A DNA stretch of 11,209 nucleotides, taken from Bordetella parapertussis (lineage in GTDB: Bacteria > Pseudomonadota > Gammaproteobacteria > Burkholderiales > Burkholderiaceae_C). The DNA lies in assembly GCA_945900695.1 (NCBI GenBank), contig CAMDJU010000070.1:1-11209 (forward strand), given 5' to 3'. Shown one piece after another: positions 1-6,372 of the stretch (position 1 is the first letter of the stretch; the number at the start of each line of letters is the position of its first letter). Below the pieces are notes generated by a model. The model had not been told where the DNA came from, ran no database searches, and saw nothing but the letters and a program-made list of their open reading frames with translations. Position numbers and translations under genes: made by a program.

Positions 1-192
1 ATTGCCGAAGCCCAGTACCGAGCCGGTGCGGTCAGCTATCTGGCGGTGGTCACGGCCCAAACCAGTGAGCTCAGTGCCGAGCGCGGTTTGATCGATGTGC
101 AAACCCGCCGCTTGGTGGCCATCAACAACTTGCTCAAAAACCTGGCTGGGCGTTGGCCTGAGCCAGCGACTGCAGGCGTGGCTGGTCAATGA
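1..192 (+). CDS. Outer-membrane efflux factor (OprM/NodT/TolC family), C-terminal fragment
   Basis: Frame 1 is open from the first base and ends at TGA 190-192, giving the last 63 residues of a protein that begins outside the window. The fragment contains AEAQYRAGAVSYLAVVTAQ followed by a helix with regularly spaced Leu/Ala and the ending LLKNLAGRW. This is the usual C-terminus of RND-type outer-membrane factors, where the 'YxxGxxxYLxVLxAQ' segment belongs to the last periplasmic alpha-hairpin and the final residues resemble 'LYKALGGGW'. In that family the protein forms the trimeric outer-membrane channel of a tripartite efflux pump. The membrane-fusion and RND subunits would be expected upstream, but that is inference. 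The response regulator starts 34 nt downstream, so the sensor pair probably regulates this pump. What is exported cannot be read from this fragment. Confidence 0.85.
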   Translation: MAEAQYRAGAVSYLAVVTAQTSELSAERGLIDVQTRRLVAINNLLKNLAGRWPEPATAGVAGQ

Positions 193-226
193 CAGGGCAC
201 CTGTAAAAACCGGATCACCTGGCGCC

Positions 227-910
227 ATGAATATCTTGCTGATTGAAGACGAGCAAAAAATTGCCGACTTTGTGTTGGCGGGTTTTGAGGCCTTGGGCTG
301 GCTCAGCACACATGCCTTGGATGGCGCTTCAGGTTTGGAGGCCCTGGGCCAAGGCCCGTTTGACGCCATTGTTTTGGATTGGATGCTACCAACCATCGAT
401 GGCATGGCTTTTTTGGCGCGACTGCGCGAAGAAGGCCACGACACGCCGGTCATCATGCTGACCGCCAAAGCCGAACTCCAGGACAAGCTCCAAGGCTTTC
501 AGATGGGTGCTGAGGATTACTTGCCCAAGCCCTTTCATGTGGAGGAACTGACCGCCCGCATTCGGGTGTTGGTGCAAAGGCGTTCAGGCCATGCATCAGA
601 GCATTTGCGCCTGAATGGTTTGGAACTCAATCGGGTCTCACGCAAAGCGACTTGGCGGGGTTATTCAGCAGTGCTCAGCCAGCGGGAGTTTTTGCTGTTG
701 GAGTATCTGATGCAGTCGCCAGGGCAAATCTTCACCCGCAAAAAAATATTGCTGCATGTGTGGGGCATTGACTTTGACCCCCAAACCAATGTGGTCGATG
801 TATGCATACAGCGCTTGCGCAAAAAAATGGCGTCTTCCAGCACAGAGCCAGCGCCCGACTTCCCCTTGGAGACCATCCGTGGTGTGGGCTATCGGTGGGC
901 GTCTGCATGA
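227..910 (+). CDS. OmpR/PhoB-family DNA-binding response regulator
   Basis: This 227-residue protein is a two-component response regulator and transcription factor. Residues 1-115 form the receiver domain: the acidic pocket is LIEDE (E7, D8), the predicted phospho-acceptor is D51 in VLDWMLP, T79 is the switch Thr in IMLTAK, and K101 is the conserved Lys in LPKPF. Residues about 128-225 form the winged-helix DNA-binding domain, with LSQREFLLLEYL, the recognition-helix region VVDVCIQRLRKKM, and the C-terminal hairpin IRGVGYRW. ATG 227 was chosen because MNILLIEDE is the standard family start; the frame is open upstream but that extension reads as non-homologous. No strong Shine-Dalgarno is seen. 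The gene follows the efflux channel by 34 nt and its stop overlaps the kinase start (ATGA). The closest functional class is CusR/CopR-like heavy-metal regulators, but the inducing signal is inference. Confidence 0.95.
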   Translation: MNILLIEDEQKIADFVLAGFEALGWLSTHALDGASGLEALGQGPFDAIVLDWMLPTIDGMAFLARLREEGHDTPVIMLTAKAELQDKLQGFQMGAEDYLPKPFHVEELTARIRVLVQRRSGHASEHLRLNGLELNRVSRKATWRGYSAVLSQREFLLLEYLMQSPGQIFTRKKILLHVWGIDFDPQTNVVDVCIQRLRKKMASSSTEPAPDFPLETIRGVGYRWASA

Positions 911-2328
911 GTCTTTTGCGCAGCGTGGGGTCGCGCACATTTATTTTTTTCGTGGCCTGCTCCCTGGTGTTTTTGTTTGTCATCAATCGCATGTGGGCGA
1001 TTTATTTCTCGGAACGGGTGCACCAGCCCTTGTGGGATCAAGAAATCACGCAAGCCTTGTGGCTGGAGGTTGCGGACTTGGCCCAACCCGCAGATGCCCT
1101 GCAGTTGCAAAGCGGATTGCTCAAGAGAATTGCGTTTGTTCAAGCCGCCGATTTGCGCTTGGACATCCAGAACGCGGACGCCCCGGACCTGGCCCTGCCC
1201 GAAGCCTGGGGGATGCACAGCGGCGGCTTTGTGGATCGGGTGGCCCATCCCGAAATCGGCCCGATGGCGCAAGCACGGCATGCACACTGGGTGCACCAAG
1301 ACCGACATTGGACCTGGGTGAGTTTGCGCCACCGTGGCCAGCGCTATCAAATGCTGGTGGACCACCGCGTGGCCCATCAAAGCTTGGCGCGCATGTGGGC
1401 GGTGCGCGACAAAACCATTTTGTACCAATTGCCCACAGTGGTTTTGGCTGCCGTTCTATTGGCTTGGCTGGTCACGCGATTGATGTTGAACCCCATGAGC
1501 CGTTTGAGCCAACAACTCAATGAAATTGGGCGTTTTCATCCGCAAGAGCGCATCGATGCCCAAGGCAGCTTGAAAGAATTTGAATCTTTGATCGGTGCGT
1601 TCAACGCCTTGCTCGATCGGCTGCAAATCAGTTACCAACAGGCAGGCCGCTTTTCCAGCGATGCCGCGCACGAGCTCAGAACGCCCTTGACCATTGTGCG
1701 CGGCCAATTGGCCCAGGCCATCAACCAGGCCGATGACCACTCTGACTTGCAGGTTCGCCTGACGTTGATTTCAGATGAGATTGAGCGCTTGATCTCCATA
1801 TCCGACAAACTGCTGCAACTGACCTTGGCCGATGCCGGGCGCATGCCATTGGACGCAGAGCCCATCCACTTGAGCGATTGGGTGGCTGAGTTGGTGGCCG
1901 ATGCGGGCAGCTATGCGCCCCAACTCAAGACCACATGGGAGGGCGACAAGGGGGTGATTTGGCATGCCGATCGAAATTTGGCTTGGCAACTGATCACCAA
2001 TTTATTCAGCAATGCGGTGAAATACAACCAAGTGGACGGTTGGATTCACTTCAAACTGGGGTCAGCTGAAGGGTGCATCGTGCTGGAAATCAGCAACCCC
2101 AGCGATGCCGATTTGCAAGGCTTGGAAGAGAAGTTGTTTGAGCGCTTTTATCGCTTGGAGCCACACCACAACCGCAAGACCGGAGGCTCGGGTTTGGGCT
2201 TGAGTTTGTGCAGAGAAATCGCCAAAGCCCATGGGGGTGAATTGACCCTTCAAACGGCACCCGGCCGGGAGGTGGTCATGCGCTTGCAGGTCCCCGATCA
2301 CCAGGCCCATGCGGACAGCGTGCTCTGA
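907..2328 (+). CDS. Sensor histidine kinase, CusS/heavy-metal-sensor type
   Basis: This 473-residue inner-membrane kinase should phosphorylate the adjacent response regulator. A first membrane segment spans residues about 11-32 and a second about 173-193; between them lies a roughly 140-residue periplasmic sensor region rich in His and Trp (for example HAHWVHQDRHWTW, 125-137). A HAMP-like linker follows. The dimerisation/phosphoacceptor motif is SSDAAHELRTPL with H255. The ATPase domain shows the N box LITNLFSNAVKYN (N365, N369), the F-box region LFERFYR (410-416) and the G box GGSGLGLS (426-433). The DxGxG box is replaced by SNPSDAD, as is common in CusS-like kinases, so this is not a defect. 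The ATG at 907 overlaps the regulator's stop by 4 nt, indicating translational coupling, and is followed at once by the first membrane helix. The His-rich sensor region is compatible with metal sensing, but that is not proven. Confidence 0.93.
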   Translation: MSLLRSVGSRTFIFFVACSLVFLFVINRMWAIYFSERVHQPLWDQEITQALWLEVADLAQPADALQLQSGLLKRIAFVQAADLRLDIQNADAPDLALPEAWGMHSGGFVDRVAHPEIGPMAQARHAHWVHQDRHWTWVSLRHRGQRYQMLVDHRVAHQSLARMWAVRDKTILYQLPTVVLAAVLLAWLVTRLMLNPMSRLSQQLNEIGRFHPQERIDAQGSLKEFESLIGAFNALLDRLQISYQQAGRFSSDAAHELRTPLTIVRGQLAQAINQADDHSDLQVRLTLISDEIERLISISDKLLQLTLADAGRMPLDAEPIHLSDWVAELVADAGSYAPQLKTTWEGDKGVIWHADRNLAWQLITNLFSNAVKYNQVDGWIHFKLGSAEGCIVLEISNPSDADLQGLEEKLFERFYRLEPHHNRKTGGSGLGLSLCREIAKAHGGELTLQTAPGREVVMRLQVPDHQAHADSVL

Positions 2329-2336
2329 TCTGTCCA

Positions 2337-2352
2337 GCCCTGCGAGCAGGGC
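2337..2352 (+). terminator. Short GC hairpin after the kinase gene (weak terminator candidate)
   Basis: GCCCTG and CAGGGC form a perfect 6-bp stem around a CGAG tetraloop, starting 8 nt after the kinase stop codon. There is no run of T after the stem, so it is not a classical intrinsic terminator. It may stabilise the 3' end of the message or attenuate readthrough. Position after the operon's last gene is the main support. Confidence 0.35.
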
Positions 2353-2429
2353 CAGCGTTGGAAAGATACCTGCGCAATAAGTTTTATCGGAAATATCCTT
2401 GAAAGCATGGACGTGGGCAATTGCATGGG

Positions 2430-2462
2430 TTGGACATGGACTAGACAATTTATTTTTAAAAT
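2430..2462 (+). promoter_or_regulatory. Possible promoter region for the outer-membrane beta-barrel gene
   Basis: The 230-bp gap before the beta-barrel gene (2329-2558) contains an abrupt AT-rich patch. TAAAAT at 2457-2462 matches the sigma-70 -10 consensus at 5 of 6 positions. TTGGAC at 2430-2435 resembles a -35 box, but the spacing of 21 nt is too long for a normal promoter, so the -35 assignment is doubtful. The rest of the gap shows only the small hairpin at 2337-2352 and, at 2546-2552, the strong Shine-Dalgarno AAAGGAG. No convincing ORF is visible in the gap. Confidence 0.3.
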
Positions 2463-2558
2463 TACAAAGATGTCATTTAAGGCCAGGCCAAAACTTTTTG
2501 CTTCATGGTTTGAAGACCAGAGCCATTAGGATTTGCTCATTAACTAAAGGAGCTTCCC

Positions 2559-3140
2559 ATGAAAGTATTTGCCAAAAGTACCGTCTGTGTGATGTTGTTG
2601 GCTGTCGGTTCTGCCTTTGCGCAGGCCAAGAAGGCCAACGATGATGGTTCGTATGCTGAGGTGTCTTACATTCTTTGGAACATCAAGTCCGATTCCAGCT
2701 CTAAGTCGATCAACCCCACCGGTCTGCGCGCTATTTATGGTTTTGGTGGCAATGGCTTGGCCTATGAAGCGCACCTGGGCTTGCCCCTGGCTGCAGGTAC
2801 CTATACCACCGTGGCCGGTGATGATGCAGACGTTCCTGGCAACATCAAGATCGACTCCAAAATCACTTCTTTGGGATTGTTTGCCAAGCTCTACACCAAG
2901 GTATCTGACGACTTGGAGGTGTTTGGCCGATTGGGCATGAGCTCTGTCACTTTGACGGCAGAGGTGGCCGCCACAAGCGCTACAGCCGCCGCCAAGGCGT
3001 CCGACAAATCCACACCCTGGGGTTACGGCGTGGGCGTCAAGTACAAGGTTGGCAGTTCCACATCCGTCGTATTCGATTACACCGGCTACAACAAACTTTC
3101 GGCCAACACCATGGGCTTGGGTGTCGCTTTTGCATTCTAA
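2559..3140 (+). CDS. Small outer-membrane beta-barrel protein (OmpA/OmpW-like fold, unnamed)
   Basis: This 193-residue protein has a clean Sec signal peptide: Lys-containing start, a hydrophobic core (VCVMLLAVGSA) and an AFA cleavage site after residue 21. The mature part alternates polar and hydrophobic residues in short strands separated by Gly/Asp/Ser turns (for example SYAEVSYILW, SLGLFAKLYTKV, DLEVFGRLGMSS, WGYGVGVKYKV, SVVFDYTGYN) and ends in VAFAF. The terminal Phe is the usual signal for insertion by the BAM complex. Length and strand pattern fit an eight-stranded barrel. The Ala/Thr/Ser-rich stretch at about residues 133-149 is probably a surface loop. AAAGGAG ends 6 nt before the ATG, a near-ideal Shine-Dalgarno that fixes the start and suggests high expression. 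The gene appears monocistronic. Ligand or role is unknown; it could be a structural or opacity-type surface protein. Confidence 0.8.
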   Translation: MKVFAKSTVCVMLLAVGSAFAQAKKANDDGSYAEVSYILWNIKSDSSSKSINPTGLRAIYGFGGNGLAYEAHLGLPLAAGTYTTVAGDDADVPGNIKIDSKITSLGLFAKLYTKVSDDLEVFGRLGMSSVTLTAEVAATSATAAAKASDKSTPWGYGVGVKYKVGSSTSVVFDYTGYNKLSANTMGLGVAFAF

Positions 3141-3174
3141 AAAAATTTCTTCATCCGCCCTTACTAGGCATTTG

Positions 3175-3194
3175 CACCAAGTGCTAAATTGGTG
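3175..3194 (+). other. Stem-loop downstream of the beta-barrel gene
   Basis: CACCAA and TTGGTG form a perfect 6-bp stem around an 8-nt loop, 35 nt after the beta-barrel stop codon. It lacks a following T run. It may protect the 3' end of an abundant outer-membrane-protein message or act in factor-dependent termination; both are inference. Confidence 0.35.
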
Positions 3195-3386
3195 ACGATC
3201 ACAGGCGCGCTTGTTGCGGCTTTTTGATCCCGCTGAGCTCGGTCTTGGCCATGGGTTCGATGGGCATATCTGTCATCGTTGCGTGCGGTGACACCATATT
3301 GGAAACAGTTGAACCAGCCTTGGTCCAACTTAAGATTTTCAATGAGCGCTATGTTGCATGACCAGAGGTTTGGGTTGACCCATCGG

Positions 3387-3414
3387 AAAACCGCAGCCTT
3401 GGCTGTGGTTTTTT
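3387..3414 (+). terminator. Intrinsic terminator, possibly bidirectional
   Basis: The arm AAAACCGCAGC pairs with GCTGTGGTTTT around a CTTG tetraloop, with one G-T wobble. The plus-strand copy ends in six T residues (3409-3414), the classical intrinsic form. On the minus strand the arm ends in four T residues before CC, so it could also stop the minus-strand operon, whose last gene ends at 3446. The position between converging units supports a shared function. Confidence 0.8.
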
Positions 3415-3445
3415 CTTGGTGAATTGAATTGTCTAGTTCAGCGAC

Positions 3446-4426
3446 TCAAGCCTCAATGCGCGAAGCCTGAATCACGCGCCGCCAGCGGACTATTTCAGAG
3501 TTGATTTGAAGGCTGAGTTCCGCAGGCTGGCTGGCGATGGCATTGAAGCCCATGTCCACCAAGTTTTCGCGCACACCTGGGCCGTTGACGATGGACACGA
3601 TTTCACGGTGAAGAAACGACACAATGGCCGCAGGCGTGCCAGTGGGGGCCATCAGGGCCTGCCAGGTGGAGGACTCTTGGTCGCTCAAGCCCGACTCGGT
3701 CATGGTTGGGATGAGTGGGGCCGAGGGAAAGCGTTGTGCGCTGGTCACCGCCAAGGCACGCAACAAGCCAGCACGCACCAACTCTTTCACCGGCGGTAAT
3801 GTGGTGCATCCCAAAGCGATTTCGCCACTGACCACAGATTGAACCGCTGGTCCCGCCCCCTTGAAAGGGATGTGCGTCACGTCCAGGTCGAGGCTGATTT
3901 TGAGTTGCTCCACCGACAAGTGCGCAATCGTGCCCGACCCGGCCGACACGTAGCTGAATTTGCCCGGTTGAGCGCGCACGCGCTCGATGAGTTGGCGCAT
4001 GTTTTGCGCATTCACGGATGGGTGGACAAAAAACACATGGGGCGATTCACCCACCATTGAAATCGGCACAAAATCTTTGATCGGATCGTAGGTGGCTGTC
4101 TTGTAAAGGCTGGGGTTGACCACGTAGGTGGAGGAAGCCAGCAGCAAAGTCAAGCCATTGGCGGTGGCCCTGGCGGCCGCGCCCATGCCAATATTGCCAC
4201 CTGCACCAGCGATGTTTTCCACCACAAACGATTTTCCCGTTCGCTCACCCAGACGCTGTGCCAACCAGCGGCCCATGATGTCGCTGGGGCCACCCGGGGC
4301 AAAGGGGACAATGATTTTGACCGGTCTGTCCGGATAAGCCTGTGCCCAGCTATGGGGCACAAGGGTGGTGCCGGCGGCGGCAGCTAGCCAATGGCGGCGC
4401 GAAAATTTTTTCTCAAAGGTGGTCAT
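3446..4426 (-). CDS. Bug/TctC-family periplasmic solute-binding protein with twin-arginine-like leader
   Basis: This 326-residue protein belongs to the tripartite tricarboxylate transporter receptor (Bug) family, which captures small carboxylates or related solutes in the periplasm. The leader contains SRRHWLAAAAG (residues 9-19), resembling a Tat motif, with likely cleavage near residue 28-30 (SWAQA). The mature start YPDRPVKIIVPFAPGG, the conserved Asp at D49 in GGPSD, and the VVENIAGAGGNIG segment (68-80) are family signatures. ATG 4426 was chosen because it has GAGG at 4435-4438, 8 nt upstream, and gives a normal signal peptide; a GTG at 4480, directly after the upstream stop, would add 18 unlikely residues. 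It lies 54 nt after the DUF1445 gene and is the last gene of the operon. No TctA/TctB permease is in the window. Ligand unknown; 5-oxoproline or a related cyclic acid is a contextual guess. Confidence 0.93.
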   Translation of the reverse strand: MTTFEKKFSRRHWLAAAAGTTLVPHSWAQAYPDRPVKIIVPFAPGGPSDIMGRWLAQRLGERTGKSFVVENIAGAGGNIGMGAAARATANGLTLLLASSTYVVNPSLYKTATYDPIKDFVPISMVGESPHVFFVHPSVNAQNMRQLIERVRAQPGKFSYVSAGSGTIAHLSVEQLKISLDLDVTHIPFKGAGPAVQSVVSGEIALGCTTLPPVKELVRAGLLRALAVTSAQRFPSAPLIPTMTESGLSDQESSTWQALMAPTGTPAAIVSFLHREIVSIVNGPGVRENLVDMGFNAIASQPAELSLQINSEIVRWRRVIQASRIEA

Positions 4427-4480
4427 GGTGGTTGCCTCGGTTGCGGGGGTCAAACAAAGCGGTGCTGAGTCGAGCGGCAC

Positions 4481-5296
4481 TCAAGCCGTCATCAAACCAG
4501 CGGCCCGCACATCGGTGATGAAACTGTGCGCCGGTGCATGCGTGATGAACAAGGGCAGGGCCGCTGCCTCTGCAGCGGCCTGGGGTGTCACGCCGCAGGC
4601 CCAAAACACAGCGACTTTTTCTTTGGGCAAAGCTGGCACGGGACCGCCAAACAAAGGGTGGTCCAAATCGGCGCCGATCTCGGCTGGGTCGCCCATATGA
4701 ATGGGCGCGCCGTGGTTCAACGGAAAGCGCGCACTGATTTCGCTGGCCAGTTGGGCGTGCTCGGGTGTGAGCCAGCGCATGGTGACGATCAAAGGTCCGC
4801 CAAATATCCCTGCCGCTTGTGTCGGCAGTGTGGTCGTGACCACCCAGCGATCGGCATGGGTCGGAATGCCCGCTTGCTCAAAGGCCTGGTCAAAGGTGAT
4901 GCCCGAGCCGATCAAAAACGTGACCAAGTCATCGCGCCACACATCCACGATATCTGTTCGATCGGCTTGGCGCTGGCCGTGGATGAACACCGCATAGCGT
5001 GCGCAATCGGTGCGCAAATCTGCCCCCGGGGCCAAACGCTGCGGCTCGGTGTGACCTGGCTGCGTCACTTCCAGCACCGGGCAAGCTCGTGCATTGCGTT
5101 GGCAATACAGCCAAAAATCTTCGGCGTGTGCTTTGGGCAATATGGCCAAATTACATTGCAAAAAACCCATCGCTTGGCCGCGACTGGTGCCGGTGATCGT
5201 GGCTTGCCGAATCAGTGAACGCACCCTTTGCCCCTCATTGGGTTGGGGCTCAGCGCTGAGTTGGGGCAGGCTGGTCAGGTTCACGGCAATTCGCAT
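4481..5296 (-). CDS. DUF1445 protein (D-glutamate cyclase / YcsI / putative hydro-lyase family)
   Basis: This 271-residue protein matches the DUF1445 family along its full usual length (about 260-280). Recognised motifs in order are GFLQCNLAILP (44-54), CPVLEV (72-77), APGADLRTD (89-97), WRDDLVTFLIG (120-130), HGAPIHMGDP (195-204), VFWACGVTPQ (230-239) and ITHAPAHSFITD (251-262). There is no signal peptide, so it should be cytosolic. Bacterial members are usually labelled putative hydro-lyases. The family is linked to D-glutamate cyclase because the mammalian mitochondrial enzyme, which converts D-glutamate to 5-oxo-D-proline, carries this domain together with a second one. In Bacillus subtilis the member YcsI is encoded beside the 5-oxoprolinase genes. 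Here the ATG overlaps the end of the propeller gene by 16 nt and lacks a Shine-Dalgarno, indicating coupled translation. Family assignment is secure; the reaction is inferred. Confidence 0.9.
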   Translation of the reverse strand: MRIAVNLTSLPQLSAEPQPNEGQRVRSLIRQATITGTSRGQAMGFLQCNLAILPKAHAEDFWLYCQRNARACPVLEVTQPGHTEPQRLAPGADLRTDCARYAVFIHGQRQADRTDIVDVWRDDLVTFLIGSGITFDQAFEQAGIPTHADRWVVTTTLPTQAAGIFGGPLIVTMRWLTPEHAQLASEISARFPLNHGAPIHMGDPAEIGADLDHPLFGGPVPALPKEKVAVFWACGVTPQAAAEAAALPLFITHAPAHSFITDVRAAGLMTA

Positions 5297-6369
5297 TCAT
5301 AAAGCTGCGCATGCCCGCTGCGGTCCGAGGTGAAGATCACCCAGCGGCCATCGGGTGAAAAACGCGGATGCGGATGGGTGTGCTGCGGAGCGTGCACCTT
5401 TACTGGCCCGTGGTTGTAGGGAAAGGGTCCATTCCAATGCGTGCCAATCGACGAGGCCATCGATTGACACAGCAAGCTGCCTTCGCTGGCGGGACCGCGC
5501 GCGGCAAAGGTGTGCAGTCCCTTGTCTGGGAAGTTGGTGTCACACACAAAGCTCTGGCCTGTGGCATCTGGATACGCATGCCAAGCGGGGAAGTGGCTGA
5601 CCCAACGCCTGGCGCCCGTGTGCACATGGATGGCTTGCATGCCACGCGGCCAGTCGACAAAGGCCAACTCCAGGGTGCCGGGTATCCAGCTTTCGTGGGT
5701 GATCCACTGTTGGTCGCTTTCGCGCTGGTACAGGCGTTCATGGCGATGCCCATCGACGCTGCCAATCCACAAGCGATCGGTCATCGGGCCCGCATAAAAA
5801 ATCAGTGTTGGGTCGTCGGGGCAAAACTGGGGGTGGCCAATGACGTCATTGTCAAACGCCTCGTGGGTGGTTTGTTGTGGCAAGTCGATGAACAACATGG
5901 TCGATCGACCCGCGCGCCGCAGCGGGATGGCCCAGGTGCGGTCGTCACACGACAAGGTGGTGGTGCCCATGGCAGCGCCCACCATCCCCTCAACCCGGTT
6001 GGTTTGCTGGGGAAAGGCGAACAACAGTTCTTCTTGCAAGCTCGCCATGTCCAGGCGGTGGGCGCCGCGCTCGGTGGTGAACAACAGATGGCGACCATCG
6101 CGGGTGGGGTGAAGTGACCACGCGATGAGGTCGGGGTGATCGGTCAACTGCAGCAACTGCCCGCTGTCGCGCAACTCTGCGTAAATCTGCGGCTGGCCTG
6201 TGCGGTGGGAAACAAAAAACGTAAAGCGCATGCCTTGGTCATGCGCTGGCACAAAAAAGAACGGGTGGTGGTGAATGCAAGTGGCGGTGGTCACCTGGCG
6301 CACCCGCGCGCCGGTGTGCGCATCGGTGTGCCAAAGCGTTTCGCTCGGGTGCAGTTGCCCCTTGCCCAT
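5281..6369 (-). CDS. Oligogalacturonate-lyase-like (PL22-type) beta-propeller protein
   Basis: This 362-residue protein has propeller-blade repeats of the TolB/PL22 kind: MRFTFFVSHRTGQPQIYAEL (47-66), HPQFCPDDPTLIFYAG (179-194) and HPRFSPDGRWVIFTSDRSG (334-352). Blades resemble those of oligogalacturonate lyase: HPQFCPDDPTLIFY, then DRLWIGSVDG (198-207), then THESWIPG (224-231, H225). The segment QHTHPH (329-334) gives a Q-x-x-H-x-H arrangement (Q329, H332, H334), like the manganese ligands of that enzyme; H264 could be the remaining ligand and H225 the catalytic His. These roles come from memory of the family, not from an alignment. No signal peptide is seen, consistent with cytosolic oligogalacturonate lyases. 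The gene starts 3 nt after the upstream TctC-like gene, with no clear Shine-Dalgarno. Acting on pectin fragments would not explain its operon partners, so its substrate may differ. Fold confidence is high, enzymatic role moderate. Confidence 0.8.
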   Translation of the reverse strand: MGKGQLHPSETLWHTDAHTGARVRQVTTATCIHHHPFFFVPAHDQGMRFTFFVSHRTGQPQIYAELRDSGQLLQLTDHPDLIAWSLHPTRDGRHLLFTTERGAHRLDMASLQEELLFAFPQQTNRVEGMVGAAMGTTTLSCDDRTWAIPLRRAGRSTMLFIDLPQQTTHEAFDNDVIGHPQFCPDDPTLIFYAGPMTDRLWIGSVDGHRHERLYQRESDQQWITHESWIPGTLELAFVDWPRGMQAIHVHTGARRWVSHFPAWHAYPDATGQSFVCDTNFPDKGLHTFAARGPASEGSLLCQSMASSIGTHWNGPFPYNHGPVKVHAPQHTHPHPRFSPDGRWVIFTSDRSGHAQLYECELP

Positions 6370-6372
6370 GGT

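Larger units (their letters stand above)
3141..3445. other. Intergenic region between convergent transcription units
   Basis: These 305 bases separate the plus-strand beta-barrel gene from the end of the minus-strand operon. They contain a stem-loop at 3175-3194, a strong terminator at 3387-3414 and one doubtful small plus-strand ORF at 3251-3361 (36 residues, beginning MGSMGISVIVACGDT), which lacks a recognisable Shine-Dalgarno and any family resemblance. No tRNA, repeat array, insertion-sequence end or riboswitch-like element is apparent. Confidence 0.7.

Noticed and set aside
95..226. Upstream extension of the response regulator from ATG 95
   Set aside because: It would overlap the efflux-channel gene in another frame and add 44 residues unlike any receiver domain; MNILLIEDE at 227 is the normal start.
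2080..2130. Apparent loss of the DxGxG ATP-binding box in the histidine kinase
   Set aside because: CusS-like kinases commonly have an N-P-x type sequence here before LFxRFYR; the H, N and G boxes are intact, so the kinase is probably active.
2399..2644. 81-codon plus-strand frame across the intergenic region into the beta-barrel gene
   Set aside because: It overlaps the signal-peptide coding region of a well-supported gene in another frame, has no Shine-Dalgarno and shows no family resemblance.
4427..4480. GTG 4480 as start of the last TctC-family gene
   Set aside because: It would place 18 residues before a normal signal peptide, while ATG 4426 has a Shine-Dalgarno at proper spacing. The GTG directly after the upstream stop is probably coincidental.
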